Assembly (NCBI GenBank): GCA_017305635.1
Contig: JAFKKF010000010.1
Location: forward strand, 490,671-554,670
From: Hyphomicrobiales bacterium
GTDB taxonomy: Bacteria > Pseudomonadota > Alphaproteobacteria > Rhizobiales > Kaistiaceae
Reading direction: 5' to 3'
Length of the DNA stretch: 64,000 nucleotides
This document shows, in pieces, positions 8,054-17,395 of the stretch; position 1 is the first letter of the stretch; each line of letters starts with the position of its first letter. The notes under the pieces were generated by a model. The model was given only the letters and a program-made list of their open reading frames with translations. It was not told where the DNA came from and made no database searches. The position numbers were made by a program, and so were the translations under genes.

Positions 8054-8302
8054 CTACGCGGCCTGTCCAGACCGTACTGTCGCATCGCCGCGACCGGCCA
8101 GCAGGCCTGCAATCGAAACATCTTCGTCGAGCGCCTCCCAGTGGAGGCCAACGCGGCTGATCTCGACCTCGGCGCGCTGCCTTGGCGTTGCGTGAAGCAA
8201 ACGCGGAAACCAGGCCAGCGGAACGCCAAGCGTGCGCCCGTCACTGAGGTCCACCCACATGGTGTGTTCGTCAAAACTAACGGCCATCGGAGAAATGGTC
8301 AT
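8054..8302 (-). CDS. DUF2442 domain protein
   Basis: An 82-residue protein with the DUF2442 core: WVDLSDGRTLGVPLAWFPRLLHAT followed by VGLHWEALDEDVSIAGLLAG. Its start overlaps the end of the DUF4160 gene by 26 bp, and its stop is 3 bp from the convergent cfa stop. DUF2442 and DUF4160 genes recur side by side in many bacteria and have been suggested to behave like toxin-antitoxin modules; no activity can be read from this sequence. An internal ATG at 8287 is an alternative start. Confidence 0.8.
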   Translation of the reverse strand: MTISPMAVSFDEHTMWVDLSDGRTLGVPLAWFPRLLHATPRQRAEVEISRVGLHWEALDEDVSIAGLLAGRGDATVRSGQAA

Positions 8303-8528
8303 GCCAAGCCTTTGCGATACGCTTCCGGTTGCGGCTCACGGCCTCCAGGATACGGCCAAGTTCAGTGGAACTGAAGCCATAGCTTTCCGCGATGGCCATT
8401 TCAGGCTCAAGCCAAACTTTCGCGTCGTGCCCGCCACCCCGCACGTGGATATGCACAGGCTCCCGGGGAGATCCCTCGTTGGAGAAGAAGTAGTATCTGA
8501 GGCCGCCTTCCCTGAAGACGATAGGCAT
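8277..8528 (-). CDS. DUF4160 domain protein
   Basis: An 83-residue protein starting MPIVFREGGLRYYFFSNEGS, the hallmark of DUF4160, followed by PVHIHVRGGGHDAKVWLEPE and a C-terminal helix ending in WHDHFSDG. The frame is open a further 10 codons upstream to 8558, but the family begins at MPIV, so the start at 8528 is preferred. Paired and overlapping with DUF2442 downstream. A selfish or stress module is possible; the role is unknown. Confidence 0.8.
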   Translation of the reverse strand: MPIVFREGGLRYYFFSNEGSPREPVHIHVRGGGHDAKVWLEPEMAIAESYGFSSTELGRILEAVSRNRKRIAKAWHDHFSDGR

Positions 8529-8676
8529 CCGCGGTCCTCTCAACGCCGGTTCTCGCATTCCGGGCGAATTTCAAATGGCCGTCAAGCGGCAAGCGGCCGC
8601 GAATCATGAAGCGCGCTGGACCATGCGCCGGCGAGTCGCAAGGCGGCGGCGGCGGAAGAGTCGCGGCCATGTGGAT

Positions 8677-8692
8677 TGGATGGGCGATCGCC
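8677..8692. promoter_or_regulatory. 16-bp perfect palindrome upstream of dnaB
   Basis: The sequence atgggcgatcgcccat equals its own reverse complement over all 16 bases. It lies in the 8559-8877 region, 319 bp with no gene that I can support, between the divergent DUF4160 gene and dnaB. It could be an operator or, as a hairpin, part of a transcription stop; a short T-rich run (ttttg) follows on the plus strand. Confidence 0.5.
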
Positions 8693-8722
8693 CATTGGCT
8701 TTTGCCACGACCGCGCCATGGG

Positions 8723-8738
8723 TTAATAAGAAGCTAAC
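8723..8738 (+). promoter_or_regulatory. CtrA-like box upstream of dnaB
   Basis: TTAA (8723-8726), seven bases, then CTAAC (8734-8738). This differs at one position from the TTAA-N7-TTAAC site bound by the cell-cycle regulator CtrA in alphaproteobacteria. It lies 140 bp before the dnaB ATG. A single near-match in GC-rich DNA is suggestive, not decisive. Confidence 0.35.
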
Positions 8739-8877
8739 GCAGGTTCGCCGTCGGTCCCAGGGGCGCGTGTTCGCGGGGACCGCTCACTCCGGCTTTTTTC
8801 GGGGGCGTAGGGTCCGGCGGAGGCGCTGCCGGGCGGCGGCTGATCGAGTCGGCGATTTGGAGAGGGGTTGGTCGGGA

Positions 8878-10368
8878 ATGGCATTCGCGGCGCGGGCGAT
8901 CGTGGAAGGCGGAGCGGACAAGTTCCGCACGGCGCCGCAGAACGTCGAGGCGGAGCAGGCGCTGCTCGGCGCCATCCTCGTCAATAACGAGGCGCTCTAC
9001 CGGGTTTCCGACTTCCTGCTGCCGGAGCATTTCTTCGAGCCGGTGCACAAGCGCATCTACCAGGTGGCGGTCGAGCTGATCCGCGCCAACAAGATCGCCA
9101 ACCCGGTGACCATCAAGACCTTCCTGCCGGCCGAGATGGCGATCGGCGACATCAACCTCGCGCAATACCTCGCCCGGCTGGCGGCGGAAGCCACCACCAT
9201 CATCAATGCCGAGGACTATGGCCGCTCGATCTACGACCTCGCCATCCGCCGGGCGCTGATCGGGATCGGCGAGGACCTCGTCAACGTCGCCTATGACGCC
9301 GATGTCGACCAGACGCCGGCGAACCAGATCGAGGAGGCGGAGAAGCGGCTCTTCGGCCTTGCCGAGACCGGCAAGTATGACGGCGGCTTCCATGCCTTCG
9401 AGGCGGCGCTGGTCAATGCCATCGACATGGCAAGCGCCGCCTACAAGCGGGACGGCCACCTTTCCGGCCTCGCGACCGGGCTCGACGATCTCGACCGCCA
9501 GATGGGCGGCCTGCAGCCCTCGGACCTGATCATCCTCGCCGGGCGCCCGGGCATGGGCAAGACCGCGCTCGCCACCAACATCGCCTACAACGTCGCCAAG
9601 GCCTGGGCCGGCGAGGTACAGGCGGACGGCGCAGTGAAAACCGTGAACGGGGGCATCGTCGGCTTCTTCTCGCTGGAAATGTCCTCGGAGCAGCTCGCCA
9701 CCCGCATCATCGCGGAAGTCTCGGGCGTGCCCTCCTCCGACATCCGGCGCGGCCGCATCACCGAGGACCAGTTCTCCGCGATCGTGGAAGCGGCGCGGGA
9801 GATGCAGCGCATCCCGCTCTACATCGACCAGACCGGCGGCCTCTCCATCGCCCAGCTCGCGGCGCGGGCGCGGCGGCTGAAGCGCCAGCGCGGGCTCGAC
9901 CTGCTGGTGGTGGACTATATCCAGCTGATGCAGGGCTCGTCGAAGAAGGGCTCCGACAACCGCGTCCAGGAAGTCACCGAGATCACCAACAATCTCAAGG
10001 CGCTGGCGAAGGAACTTCAGGTTCCGATCGTCGGCCTCTCGCAGCTCTCGCGACAGGTCGAGAACCGCGACGACAAGCGGCCGCAGCTTTCTGATCTCCG
10101 CGAATCCGGCTCGATCGAGCAGGACGCGGACGTTGTCATGTTCGTCTATCGCGAGGAATACTATCTGAAGAACAAGATGCCGAAGGAAGGCACCGAGGAG
10201 TTCTTCAAATGGCAGGCGGAGATCGACGCGGCGCACGGCGTCGCCGAGGTCATCGTCGGCAAGCAGCGCCACGGCCCGACGGGGACCGTGCGCCTCCACT
10301 TCGAGGATAACGTGACGCGCTTCTCCAACCTCGCCCATTCGGGCTCGCTGCCGGCGAGCTACGGCTGA
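8878..10368 (+). CDS. dnaB: replicative DNA helicase DnaB
   Basis: Hexameric 5'-3' helicase that opens the replication fork. It has 496 residues from ATG 8878. The N-terminal primase-interacting domain starts near FRTAPQNVEAEQALLGAI. The RecA-like domain has Walker A GRPGMGKT at about residues 222-229, Walker B LLVVDYIQLM, and later VGLSQLSRQVE and LRESGSIEQDADVV. The ATG is preferred because the DnaB family starts here and GGAGAGG lies upstream; the frame is open further left without family similarity. Its TGA overlaps the next gene's ATG. Confidence 0.97.
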   Translation: MAFAARAIVEGGADKFRTAPQNVEAEQALLGAILVNNEALYRVSDFLLPEHFFEPVHKRIYQVAVELIRANKIANPVTIKTFLPAEMAIGDINLAQYLARLAAEATTIINAEDYGRSIYDLAIRRALIGIGEDLVNVAYDADVDQTPANQIEEAEKRLFGLAETGKYDGGFHAFEAALVNAIDMASAAYKRDGHLSGLATGLDDLDRQMGGLQPSDLIILAGRPGMGKTALATNIAYNVAKAWAGEVQADGAVKTVNGGIVGFFSLEMSSEQLATRIIAEVSGVPSSDIRRGRITEDQFSAIVEAAREMQRIPLYIDQTGGLSIAQLAARARRLKRQRGLDLLVVDYIQLMQGSSKKGSDNRVQEVTEITNNLKALAKELQVPIVGLSQLSRQVENRDDKRPQLSDLRESGSIEQDADVVMFVYREEYYLKNKMPKEGTEEFFKWQAEIDAAHGVAEVIVGKQRHGPTGTVRLHFEDNVTRFSNLAHSGSLPASYG

Positions 10369-10895
10369 TGCTCGGCTGGCTGTTCGGCAAGAAGAAGGAC
10401 GGCGACGGCCCGGCTGCCGGGGTCGAGGAGAGCCGCGAGCTCTTCAGCCTGACGCGGACGGTGGACGCGCCGGTCGAGCGCGCCTTCGAGACCTTCGTCG
10501 ACAAGATCGGCGCATGGTGGCCGCGCGACTACACCTGGTCGGGCGACCAGCTCGACGCCCTGGTGATAGAGCCGCGCTATGGCGGCCGCGCGCTGGAGCG
10601 GCGGAAGGACGGTTCGGTGGAGGTGTGGGGCAAGGTGCTCGCCTTCGACCGGCCGCGGCACATCGTCATTGCCTGGCAGATCCGCCCCGACCGGACGCCG
10701 GAGCCGGAGGAAGGCGGATCGAGCCGCGTCGACGTGCGTTTTGCGAGCCGGGACGACGGCAGGACCGATATCCTGCTCGTTCATCGCGACTTCCCGCGCC
10801 ATGGCGAGGGCTGGGAGAAATACAAGGCGCAGATGGCGGGCAAGGAGGGCTGGCCGCGGCTCCTCGATTCATACGCGGCGGCGGTGAAGGGCTGA
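10368..10895 (+). CDS. SRPBCC (AHSA1-like) domain protein
   Basis: A 175-residue protein whose segment VDAPVERAFETFVDKIGAWWPRDYTW and the later GKVLAFDRPRHIVIAWQI are typical of START/SRPBCC ligand-binding folds of the activator-of-Hsp90 type. The C-terminal helix around GWEKYKAQMAGKEGWPRLLDSYAAA completes the fold. The start shares a base with the dnaB stop (TGATG), implying coupled translation, though no functional link to DnaB is known. Ligand unknown. Confidence 0.8.
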   Translation: MLGWLFGKKKDGDGPAAGVEESRELFSLTRTVDAPVERAFETFVDKIGAWWPRDYTWSGDQLDALVIEPRYGGRALERRKDGSVEVWGKVLAFDRPRHIVIAWQIRPDRTPEPEEGGSSRVDVRFASRDDGRTDILLVHRDFPRHGEGWEKYKAQMAGKEGWPRLLDSYAAAVKG

Positions 10896-11011
10896 GGGCC
10901 CGGCAGACATAGCCCGCTCCACCACCGCTTCGCATGGGACGATCCCTCGCTCATCGCCGTCCTTCCCGAAGGCCATATTTCCGTCCGCCCGCTGCCGTGT
11001 AGTCTCCTCCC

Positions 11012-12139
11012 ATGGCGACGAATCCTTCCGACCGGGGCCCCGCCCCGATCACCGGCGCGCGGCTGACCATCGACCTCGACGCGCTGGCGGCCAACTGGGC
11101 GCTGCTCGACCGGCATGCGGCGGGCGCCGAGACGGCGGCGGCGGTGAAGGCCGACGCCTACGGGCTCGGCATCGAGCCGGTGGTGCGGGCGCTCGCGGCG
11201 GCGGGTTGCCGGACGTTCTTCATCGCGCTCCCCGAGGAAGGCATCCGCGTCCGGCGCGTGGCGCGCGGGGCGACGATCTACGTGCTGGCCGGGCTCATCG
11301 AGGGGAGCGCCGATACGCTCGTCGCCCATGACCTCCGGCCGGTGCTCAACTCCCCGGCCGAGATCGAAGAATGGGCGGCGCATCGTCGCCGCGGTGCACC
11401 GACCGGATCGGCGATCCACATCGATACGGGCATGAATCGCCTCGGCCTGTCCCTGCACGAAGCGCTGGAGCTCTCCCGCGATGCCGCCCTGCTCGCCGCC
11501 GTGGCGCCTTCGTTGATCATGAGCCACCTCGCCTGCTCCGACACGCCCGGCCATCCGCAGAACGTCAGGCAGCTCGCGCTCTTCCGCGAGATCCGCGCCG
11601 AGTTTCCCGGCATCCCCGCCTCACTCGCCAATTCGGCGGGGGTGTTCCTCGGCGAGGACTATCGCTTCGACCTCGTCCGTCCGGGCATCGCGCTCTATGG
11701 CGTCGCGCCGGTGGCCGGGGTCGAGAACCCGATGCGCACGGTGGTCACGGCCGAGGCCCGCATCCTCGCGATCCGCGAGGCGGAAGCGGGCGAGACCGTG
11801 GGCTATGGCGCGACCGAGACGCTGAAGCGGGCGAGCCGGCTCGCGATCCTCTCGGCCGGCTATGCCGACGGCTACCATCGCAGCGCCGGATCGAGCGACC
11901 AGCACCATGGCGCCTATGTCATGATCCGGGGCGCGCGGGCGCCGCTCGCCGGGCGCGTCTCGATGGACCTGACGGCCGTCGACGTCACCGACCTTCGCCT
12001 CGCCGCGCGGGGCGACTGGGCCGAGCTCTTCGGGCGCAACGTGCCGATCGAAAGCGTGGCGCATGCGGCAGGCACGATCGGCTACGAGTTCCTCACCGGC
12101 CTCGGCCGGCGCTACGCCCGCACCTATCGGGGCGGGTAG
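11012..12139 (+). CDS. alr: alanine racemase
   Basis: PLP enzyme that makes D-alanine for peptidoglycan. It has 375 residues, the normal size. The cofactor lysine is in AAVKADAYGLG at residues 44-54, and the second catalytic region has VGYGATE and the SAGYADGYHR motif. RPGIALYG is also present. It lies 116 bp after the SRPBCC gene and before radA; an alr between dnaB and radA is a recurrent alphaproteobacterial order. The residues visible suit Alr rather than the DSD1 family. Confidence 0.94.
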   Translation: MATNPSDRGPAPITGARLTIDLDALAANWALLDRHAAGAETAAAVKADAYGLGIEPVVRALAAAGCRTFFIALPEEGIRVRRVARGATIYVLAGLIEGSADTLVAHDLRPVLNSPAEIEEWAAHRRRGAPTGSAIHIDTGMNRLGLSLHEALELSRDAALLAAVAPSLIMSHLACSDTPGHPQNVRQLALFREIRAEFPGIPASLANSAGVFLGEDYRFDLVRPGIALYGVAPVAGVENPMRTVVTAEARILAIREAEAGETVGYGATETLKRASRLAILSAGYADGYHRSAGSSDQHHGAYVMIRGARAPLAGRVSMDLTAVDVTDLRLAARGDWAELFGRNVPIESVAHAAGTIGYEFLTGLGRRYARTYRGG

Positions 12140-12211
12140 ATGGCCGACCTGAACATAACGAGAACATTTTTCTGGACGCGGAATGGCGAATCCGCTATCA
12201 GCGCCGGGGGT

Positions 12212-12305
12212 GATCATCGTTTCATGGAATCGATGATCGGCTCCCAAACGTTGAATTTGCCGCTCTTCCGGACGGAAAAGCGCTTCGCACTTTTCCTGGA
12301 AACGC
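12212..12305. repeat. dispersed intergenic repeat, copy A (upstream of radA)
   Basis: The unit 12261-12305 is 45 bp and matches 40952-40996 at 42 of 45 positions. Upstream lies a hairpin with arms 12212-12219 (gatcatcg) and 12231-12238 (cgatgatc). The combination of that hairpin with an element containing ttccggacggaa and gcttcgcac resembles, from memory, a family of intergenic repeats abundant in Rhizobiales; this is not verified. It ends 5 bp before the radA ATG, so it forms the radA 5' leader. Confidence 0.75.
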
Positions 12306-12309
12306 CCTG

Positions 12310-13701
<1,392 letters not shown>

Positions 13702-13884
13702 TAAACGCGATCAAATAGTTGGCGCGGGAGACGGGAACGCGACCCGCGATTCCCCGCGATTTTGCGTGGTTCGTGCGGCGGATGACCCTTTTCCTGCTGA
13801 CCGAGGAAAGCTTCCCCGAGCGCAGAATCGTGCTAGGCAATTCGCGATTTCCCGGCCGGGGCGGCCGTTCTCAGGGGTAACTTG

Positions 13885-14592
13885 ATGCCGGTTACGGTCC
13901 TCGACATCGTCGTGATCGTTGTTGTTCTGATCTCGGCGATCCTCGCCATGGTGCGCGGCTTCGTGCGCGAGGTGTTGTCGATCGCCTCCTGGGCCGCCGC
14001 AGCCGCCGCAGCCTATCTCTTCTACAAGCCGGTCGTACCGCTGGTGCAGCCCTATTTCGAGAGCAAGACGGTCGGCGTGATCGTCTCGGCGGCGGCGATC
14101 TTCTTCGTTGCCCTGATCGTCGCCAGCTACATCACCATGAAGATTTCGGATTTCGTCATCGACAGCCGTATCGGCGCGGTCGACCGCGCGCTCGGCTTCG
14201 TGTTCGGCGCGGTGCGCGGGCTGCTCCTCCTGGTCGTGGCGTTCCTGTTCTTCAACTGGCTGGTCAGCCCGCCTCCCGCCTGGGTGGCGCAGGCGAAGAC
14301 CGCGCCGTTGCTGAAGAGCCTCGGCGAGCAGTTGATGGCCGCCCTCCCGCCGGACGCGGAAGAGGCGATCATGAAGCGAATCCGCGGCACCTCGGGAGGC
14401 GGCGGCGAGGCACCGGCGGCCGGTGGCGAAGCCAATCCGGCGCCCGATGCGGGCGACGAGGACGCGGCCCCTGCAGCTACTCCGGCACCACAGCCGGCAG
14501 GTGCGGCGGCAAGCGATCCGAGCTACAAGAGCAAGCAGCGCAAGTCCATCGACCAGCTCATCGAAAGCACCGGCGGCGAACAATCGCAGTAG
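13885..14592 (+). CDS. cvpA: CvpA family inner-membrane protein
   Basis: A 235-residue protein with four hydrophobic segments in the first 130 residues (VLDIVVIVVVLISAILAMV, IASWAAAAAAAYLFY, IIVSAAAIFFVALIVASY-like, LLLLVVAFLFFNWLV), a conserved MVRGFVREVLS loop, and a long Ala/Pro/Gly-rich cytoplasmic tail after residue 165. CvpA is linked to colicin V production, purine-operon genes and envelope stress tolerance in enterics; its exact role is unsettled. It sits 26 bp before purF, the classical cvpA-purF pairing. ATG 13885 is preferred over the TTG one codon earlier. Confidence 0.92.
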   Translation: MPVTVLDIVVIVVVLISAILAMVRGFVREVLSIASWAAAAAAAYLFYKPVVPLVQPYFESKTVGVIVSAAAIFFVALIVASYITMKISDFVIDSRIGAVDRALGFVFGAVRGLLLLVVAFLFFNWLVSPPPAWVAQAKTAPLLKSLGEQLMAALPPDAEEAIMKRIRGTSGGGGEAPAAGGEANPAPDAGDEDAAPAATPAPQPAGAAASDPSYKSKQRKSIDQLIESTGGEQSQ

Positions 14593-14618
14593 CAACCGGG
14601 GCCGCGAGGCGCCATCTG

Positions 14619-16082
14619 ATGACCATGCTGACGACGCATCCTTTCGCCGACGACGACAAGCTGCACGAGGAGTGCGGCGTGTTCGGCGTGTTCGGGCATC
14701 CGGACGCGGCGGCGCTGACCGTCCTCGGCCTGCACGCGCTCCAGCACCGCGGCCAGGAAGCGGGCGGCATCGTCTCCTTCGACGGCGAGCATTTCCATAC
14801 CGAGCGCCATGTCGGCCTGATCGGCGATACCTTCACGCAGCGCGCGGTGATCGACCGCCTGCCCGGGCCCCGCGCCATCGGGCATGTGCGCTACCCGACC
14901 CATGGCGGCTCGCTCGAGCGCAACATCCAGCCGCTCTTCGCCGGCTTTTCCGGCGGCGGCTTCGCTATCGCCCATAACGGCAACCTGACCAATGCCGAGA
15001 CGCTGCAGGACCGCCTGCAGCGCCACGGCTCGATCTTCCAGTCGACGTCGGACACCGAGGTGATCCTGCACCTCATCGCCACCAGCCGGCGCGAGCGGCT
15101 GGTCGACAAGGTCACCGACGCGCTCCGCGAGGTAGAGGGCGCCTATTCGATCGTCTGCCTGTCGGGCAAGAAGATGATCGGCTGCCGCGACCCCCTCGGC
15201 GTTCGGCCGCTGGTGCTGGGCGACCTCGACGGCGCCGCGATCCTCGCCTCGGAGACCTGCGCCCTCGACATCATCGGCGCGCGCTTCGTGCGCGACATCG
15301 AGCCGGGCGAGATGGTGATCGTCACGCCCGAGGGCATCGAGAGCCGCCGCCCCTTCGCGCCGGCCAGGCCGCGCTTCTGCATCTTCGAATATGTGTACTT
15401 CGCCCGCCCCGATTCCCATGTCGAGGGGCGCGGCGTCTATGACATCCGCAAGCGCATCGGGGCCGAGCTCGCGCACGAGGCGCCGGCGGCCGCCGATCTC
15501 GTCGTGCCGGTGCCCGATTCGGGCACGCCGGCGGCGATTGGCTTCGCCGAGGCGGCGGGCATCCCGTTCGAGCTCGGCATCATCCGCAACCACTATGTCG
15601 GGCGGACCTTCATCGAGCCGAGCGACGCGATCCGCCACATGGGCGTGCGCCTGAAGCACAATGCCAATCGCGACATCCTCGCGGGCAAGCGCGTGGTGCT
15701 GGTCGACGATTCCATCGTGCGCGGCACGACGTCGCTGAAGATCGTGCAGATGGTGCGCGACGCCGGCGCGGCGGAGGTCCACATGCGGATCGCCAGCCCG
15801 CCGACCACGGATTCCTGCTTCTACGGCGTCGACACGCCGGAGAAGAAGCAGCTGATCGCCTCACGCATGTCGATCGAGGAAATGGCGAAGTTCATCAAGG
15901 TCGACAGCCTCGGCTTCCTGACCATCGACGGGCTCTACCGCGCCGTCGGCGAGGCGAAGCGCGATGGCCTGGCGCCGCAGTTCTGCGACGCCTGCTTCAC
16001 GGGCGCCTATCCGACCCGGCTGACCGACAACGAGCGGCGCGACAATGTCCGCCAGCTCTCGCTGCTCGCGGAGGCCGGTTGA
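14619..16082 (+). CDS. purF: amidophosphoribosyltransferase
   Basis: First committed step of purine synthesis: transfers glutamine amide nitrogen to PRPP. It has 487 residues. The catalytic N-terminal nucleophile is Cys19 in HEECGVFGVFG, so an 18-residue propeptide must be removed. The glutaminase domain has GLHALQHRGQEAGG, and the PRPP-binding loop VLVDDSIVRGTT is near residue 360. C-terminal cysteines in FCDACFTG may, with others, hold an iron-sulfur cluster as in the Bacillus-type enzyme. It overlaps the SDR gene by 4 bp. Confidence 0.97.
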   Translation: MTMLTTHPFADDDKLHEECGVFGVFGHPDAAALTVLGLHALQHRGQEAGGIVSFDGEHFHTERHVGLIGDTFTQRAVIDRLPGPRAIGHVRYPTHGGSLERNIQPLFAGFSGGGFAIAHNGNLTNAETLQDRLQRHGSIFQSTSDTEVILHLIATSRRERLVDKVTDALREVEGAYSIVCLSGKKMIGCRDPLGVRPLVLGDLDGAAILASETCALDIIGARFVRDIEPGEMVIVTPEGIESRRPFAPARPRFCIFEYVYFARPDSHVEGRGVYDIRKRIGAELAHEAPAAADLVVPVPDSGTPAAIGFAEAAGIPFELGIIRNHYVGRTFIEPSDAIRHMGVRLKHNANRDILAGKRVVLVDDSIVRGTTSLKIVQMVRDAGAAEVHMRIASPPTTDSCFYGVDTPEKKQLIASRMSIEEMAKFIKVDSLGFLTIDGLYRAVGEAKRDGLAPQFCDACFTGAYPTRLTDNERRDNVRQLSLLAEAG

Positions 16083-16810
16083 ACCTCAGGGATCGTATCG
16101 CCGTCGTGACCGGCGCGTCGCGGGGCATCGGCCGCGCGGCGGCGCTGGCCCTCGCCGAGGCCGGCGTGCACGTGATCGCGGTGGCGCGCACCGTCGGCGC
16201 GCTCGAGGAACTCGACGACGCGATCAGGGCGAAGGGCGGCGCGGCGACGCTGGTGCCGTTCGACCTGAAGGATTTCGCGGCGATCGACCGGCTGGGCGCG
16301 GCGATCTACCAGCGCTGGGGCCGGCTAGACATGCTCTTCGCCAATGCCGGCGTGCTCGGCACGCTGACGCCGCTGGCGCATCTCGAGCCGCGCACCTTCG
16401 ATACCGTCATGACGATCAACGTCACGGCCAACTGGCGGCTGATCCGCTCGCTCGACCCGCTGCTCCGCCAGTCCGATGCCGGACGGGCGCTGTTCGTCAC
16501 GTCCTCGGCCGCGGCGAAGTTCACGCCCTACTGGGGTGCCTATGCGGTGTCGAAGGCGGCGCTGGAGGCGCTGGTCGCGACCTATGCCGGCGAGCTCGCG
16601 CAGACCCGCGCCAAGGTGAACCTGATCGATCCCGGCGCGATGCGGACGCGGATGCGCGCGCAGGCGATGCCCGGCGAGGATCCCGCCACCCTGCCCGCGC
16701 CGGAGGAACTGGCGCCCCATGCGCTGCGCATGCTTTCGCCGGACTATGCGGGCAGCGGCGAACTCTACGAGCGCCGCTCCGGCACGACGCGGAAGCTCGG
16801 GCCCGCGTGA
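16079..16810 (+). CDS. SDR family oxidoreductase
   Basis: A 243-residue short-chain dehydrogenase. NAD(P)-binding TGASRGIGR is at residues 12-20, NAG near 89, and the catalytic Tyr and Lys in GAYAVSKAALEAL. The start is a TTG that overlaps the purF stop by 4 bp (TTGA); no better start exists because the Rossmann strand begins at once. Directly coupled to purF, an arrangement seen in other alphaproteobacteria. Its substrate is unknown; it need not act in purine synthesis. Confidence 0.9.
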   Translation: MNLRDRIAVVTGASRGIGRAAALALAEAGVHVIAVARTVGALEELDDAIRAKGGAATLVPFDLKDFAAIDRLGAAIYQRWGRLDMLFANAGVLGTLTPLAHLEPRTFDTVMTINVTANWRLIRSLDPLLRQSDAGRALFVTSSAAAKFTPYWGAYAVSKAALEALVATYAGELAQTRAKVNLIDPGAMRTRMRAQAMPGEDPATLPAPEELAPHALRMLSPDYAGSGELYERRSGTTRKLGPA

Positions 16811-16814
16811 GGGA

Positions 16815-17117
16815 TCAGCCGCGCTTGCGGGCGCGGGCGACCGCGCGCTCCAGCGTTTCGTTGATGCGCGTCTGCCAACCCGGTCCCCCGGCGCGGAAAT
16901 GGTCGAGCACCTCGCCGGAAAGACGCAGCTTCACCGCCTCCTTCGGCCGCTCGCTCCGCGGACGGCCACGGCGGATGAGCTTGTCGCCGATGTAGAAGTC
17001 GGCGGTTTCAAAAAAGTCGTCGGGCAGTTCCGGCGCGTCTTCATACTCATGCGGCTGGATGACGTGAGCGTCGACCTTGGCCAAATCGCTGCCGATACGC
17101 TTCCTGTTCCCGCTCAT
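16815..17117 (-). CDS. brnA: BrnA antitoxin
   Basis: A 100-residue DNA-binding antitoxin of the BrnT/BrnA type II system. The C-terminal half has the ribbon-helix-helix region KEAVKLRLSGEVLDHFRA followed by GPGWQTRINETLERAVARA, the BrnA signature. The N-terminal part is acidic (HEYEDAPELPDDFFETADF), as expected for the toxin-binding region. It ends 5 bp from the convergent SDR gene. It would repress the brnTA promoter. The reading frame is intact while its partner toxin is not. Confidence 0.9.
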   Translation of the reverse strand: MSGNRKRIGSDLAKVDAHVIQPHEYEDAPELPDDFFETADFYIGDKLIRRGRPRSERPKEAVKLRLSGEVLDHFRAGGPGWQTRINETLERAVARARKRG

Positions 17118-17338
17118 TGCATTTCCTCATCGATATGATGTGCCGGACCTCGCCGCGGGGTGTCCATGCGACAAAGACCATGCGGCCGTGGAGAAAGCCT
17201 ATGGTCTGAAAGCGACGCTCGCCGTAGTCGACCCGCAGATCTTCCTGCGTATAGGAACACGTCGGCCGCATCGACAAAATCGATGCCTCGTTCCAAGAAC
17301 GTCGCCTCGCGCTTGTTCGGATCGAAGGTGATCTTCAC
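17047..17338 (-). pseudogene. brnT: BrnT ribonuclease toxin, frameshifted
   Basis: The first part (GTG start at 17336-17338) reads VKITFDPNKREATFLERGIDFVDAADVF; the second, in another frame, reads EDLRVDYGERRFQTIGFLHGRMVFVAWTPRGEVRHIISMRKCNEREQ. Both halves are typical BrnT. About ten bases (around 17246-17255) lie between the VF and ED codons, where the family needs roughly eight codons, so a small out-of-frame deletion is the likely cause. Intact BrnT inhibits translation by RNA cleavage; here no full-length product is expected unless there is programmed shifting or a sequencing error. Overlaps the brnA start. Confidence 0.8.
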
Positions 17339-17395
17339 TGGATTTAATGTACCCCCAATAAATAGGCGGCACAAGGCGGCGTGCAAGGGAGCGGA

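Noticed and set aside
8677..8692. GCGATCGC core as a cyanobacterial HIP1 repeat
   Set aside because: Only one copy was noted and the gene content is alphaproteobacterial, so a palindromic operator is a better description.
16719..17138. Plus-strand frame over brnA
   Set aside because: BrnA signature is on the minus strand; this one has no family features.
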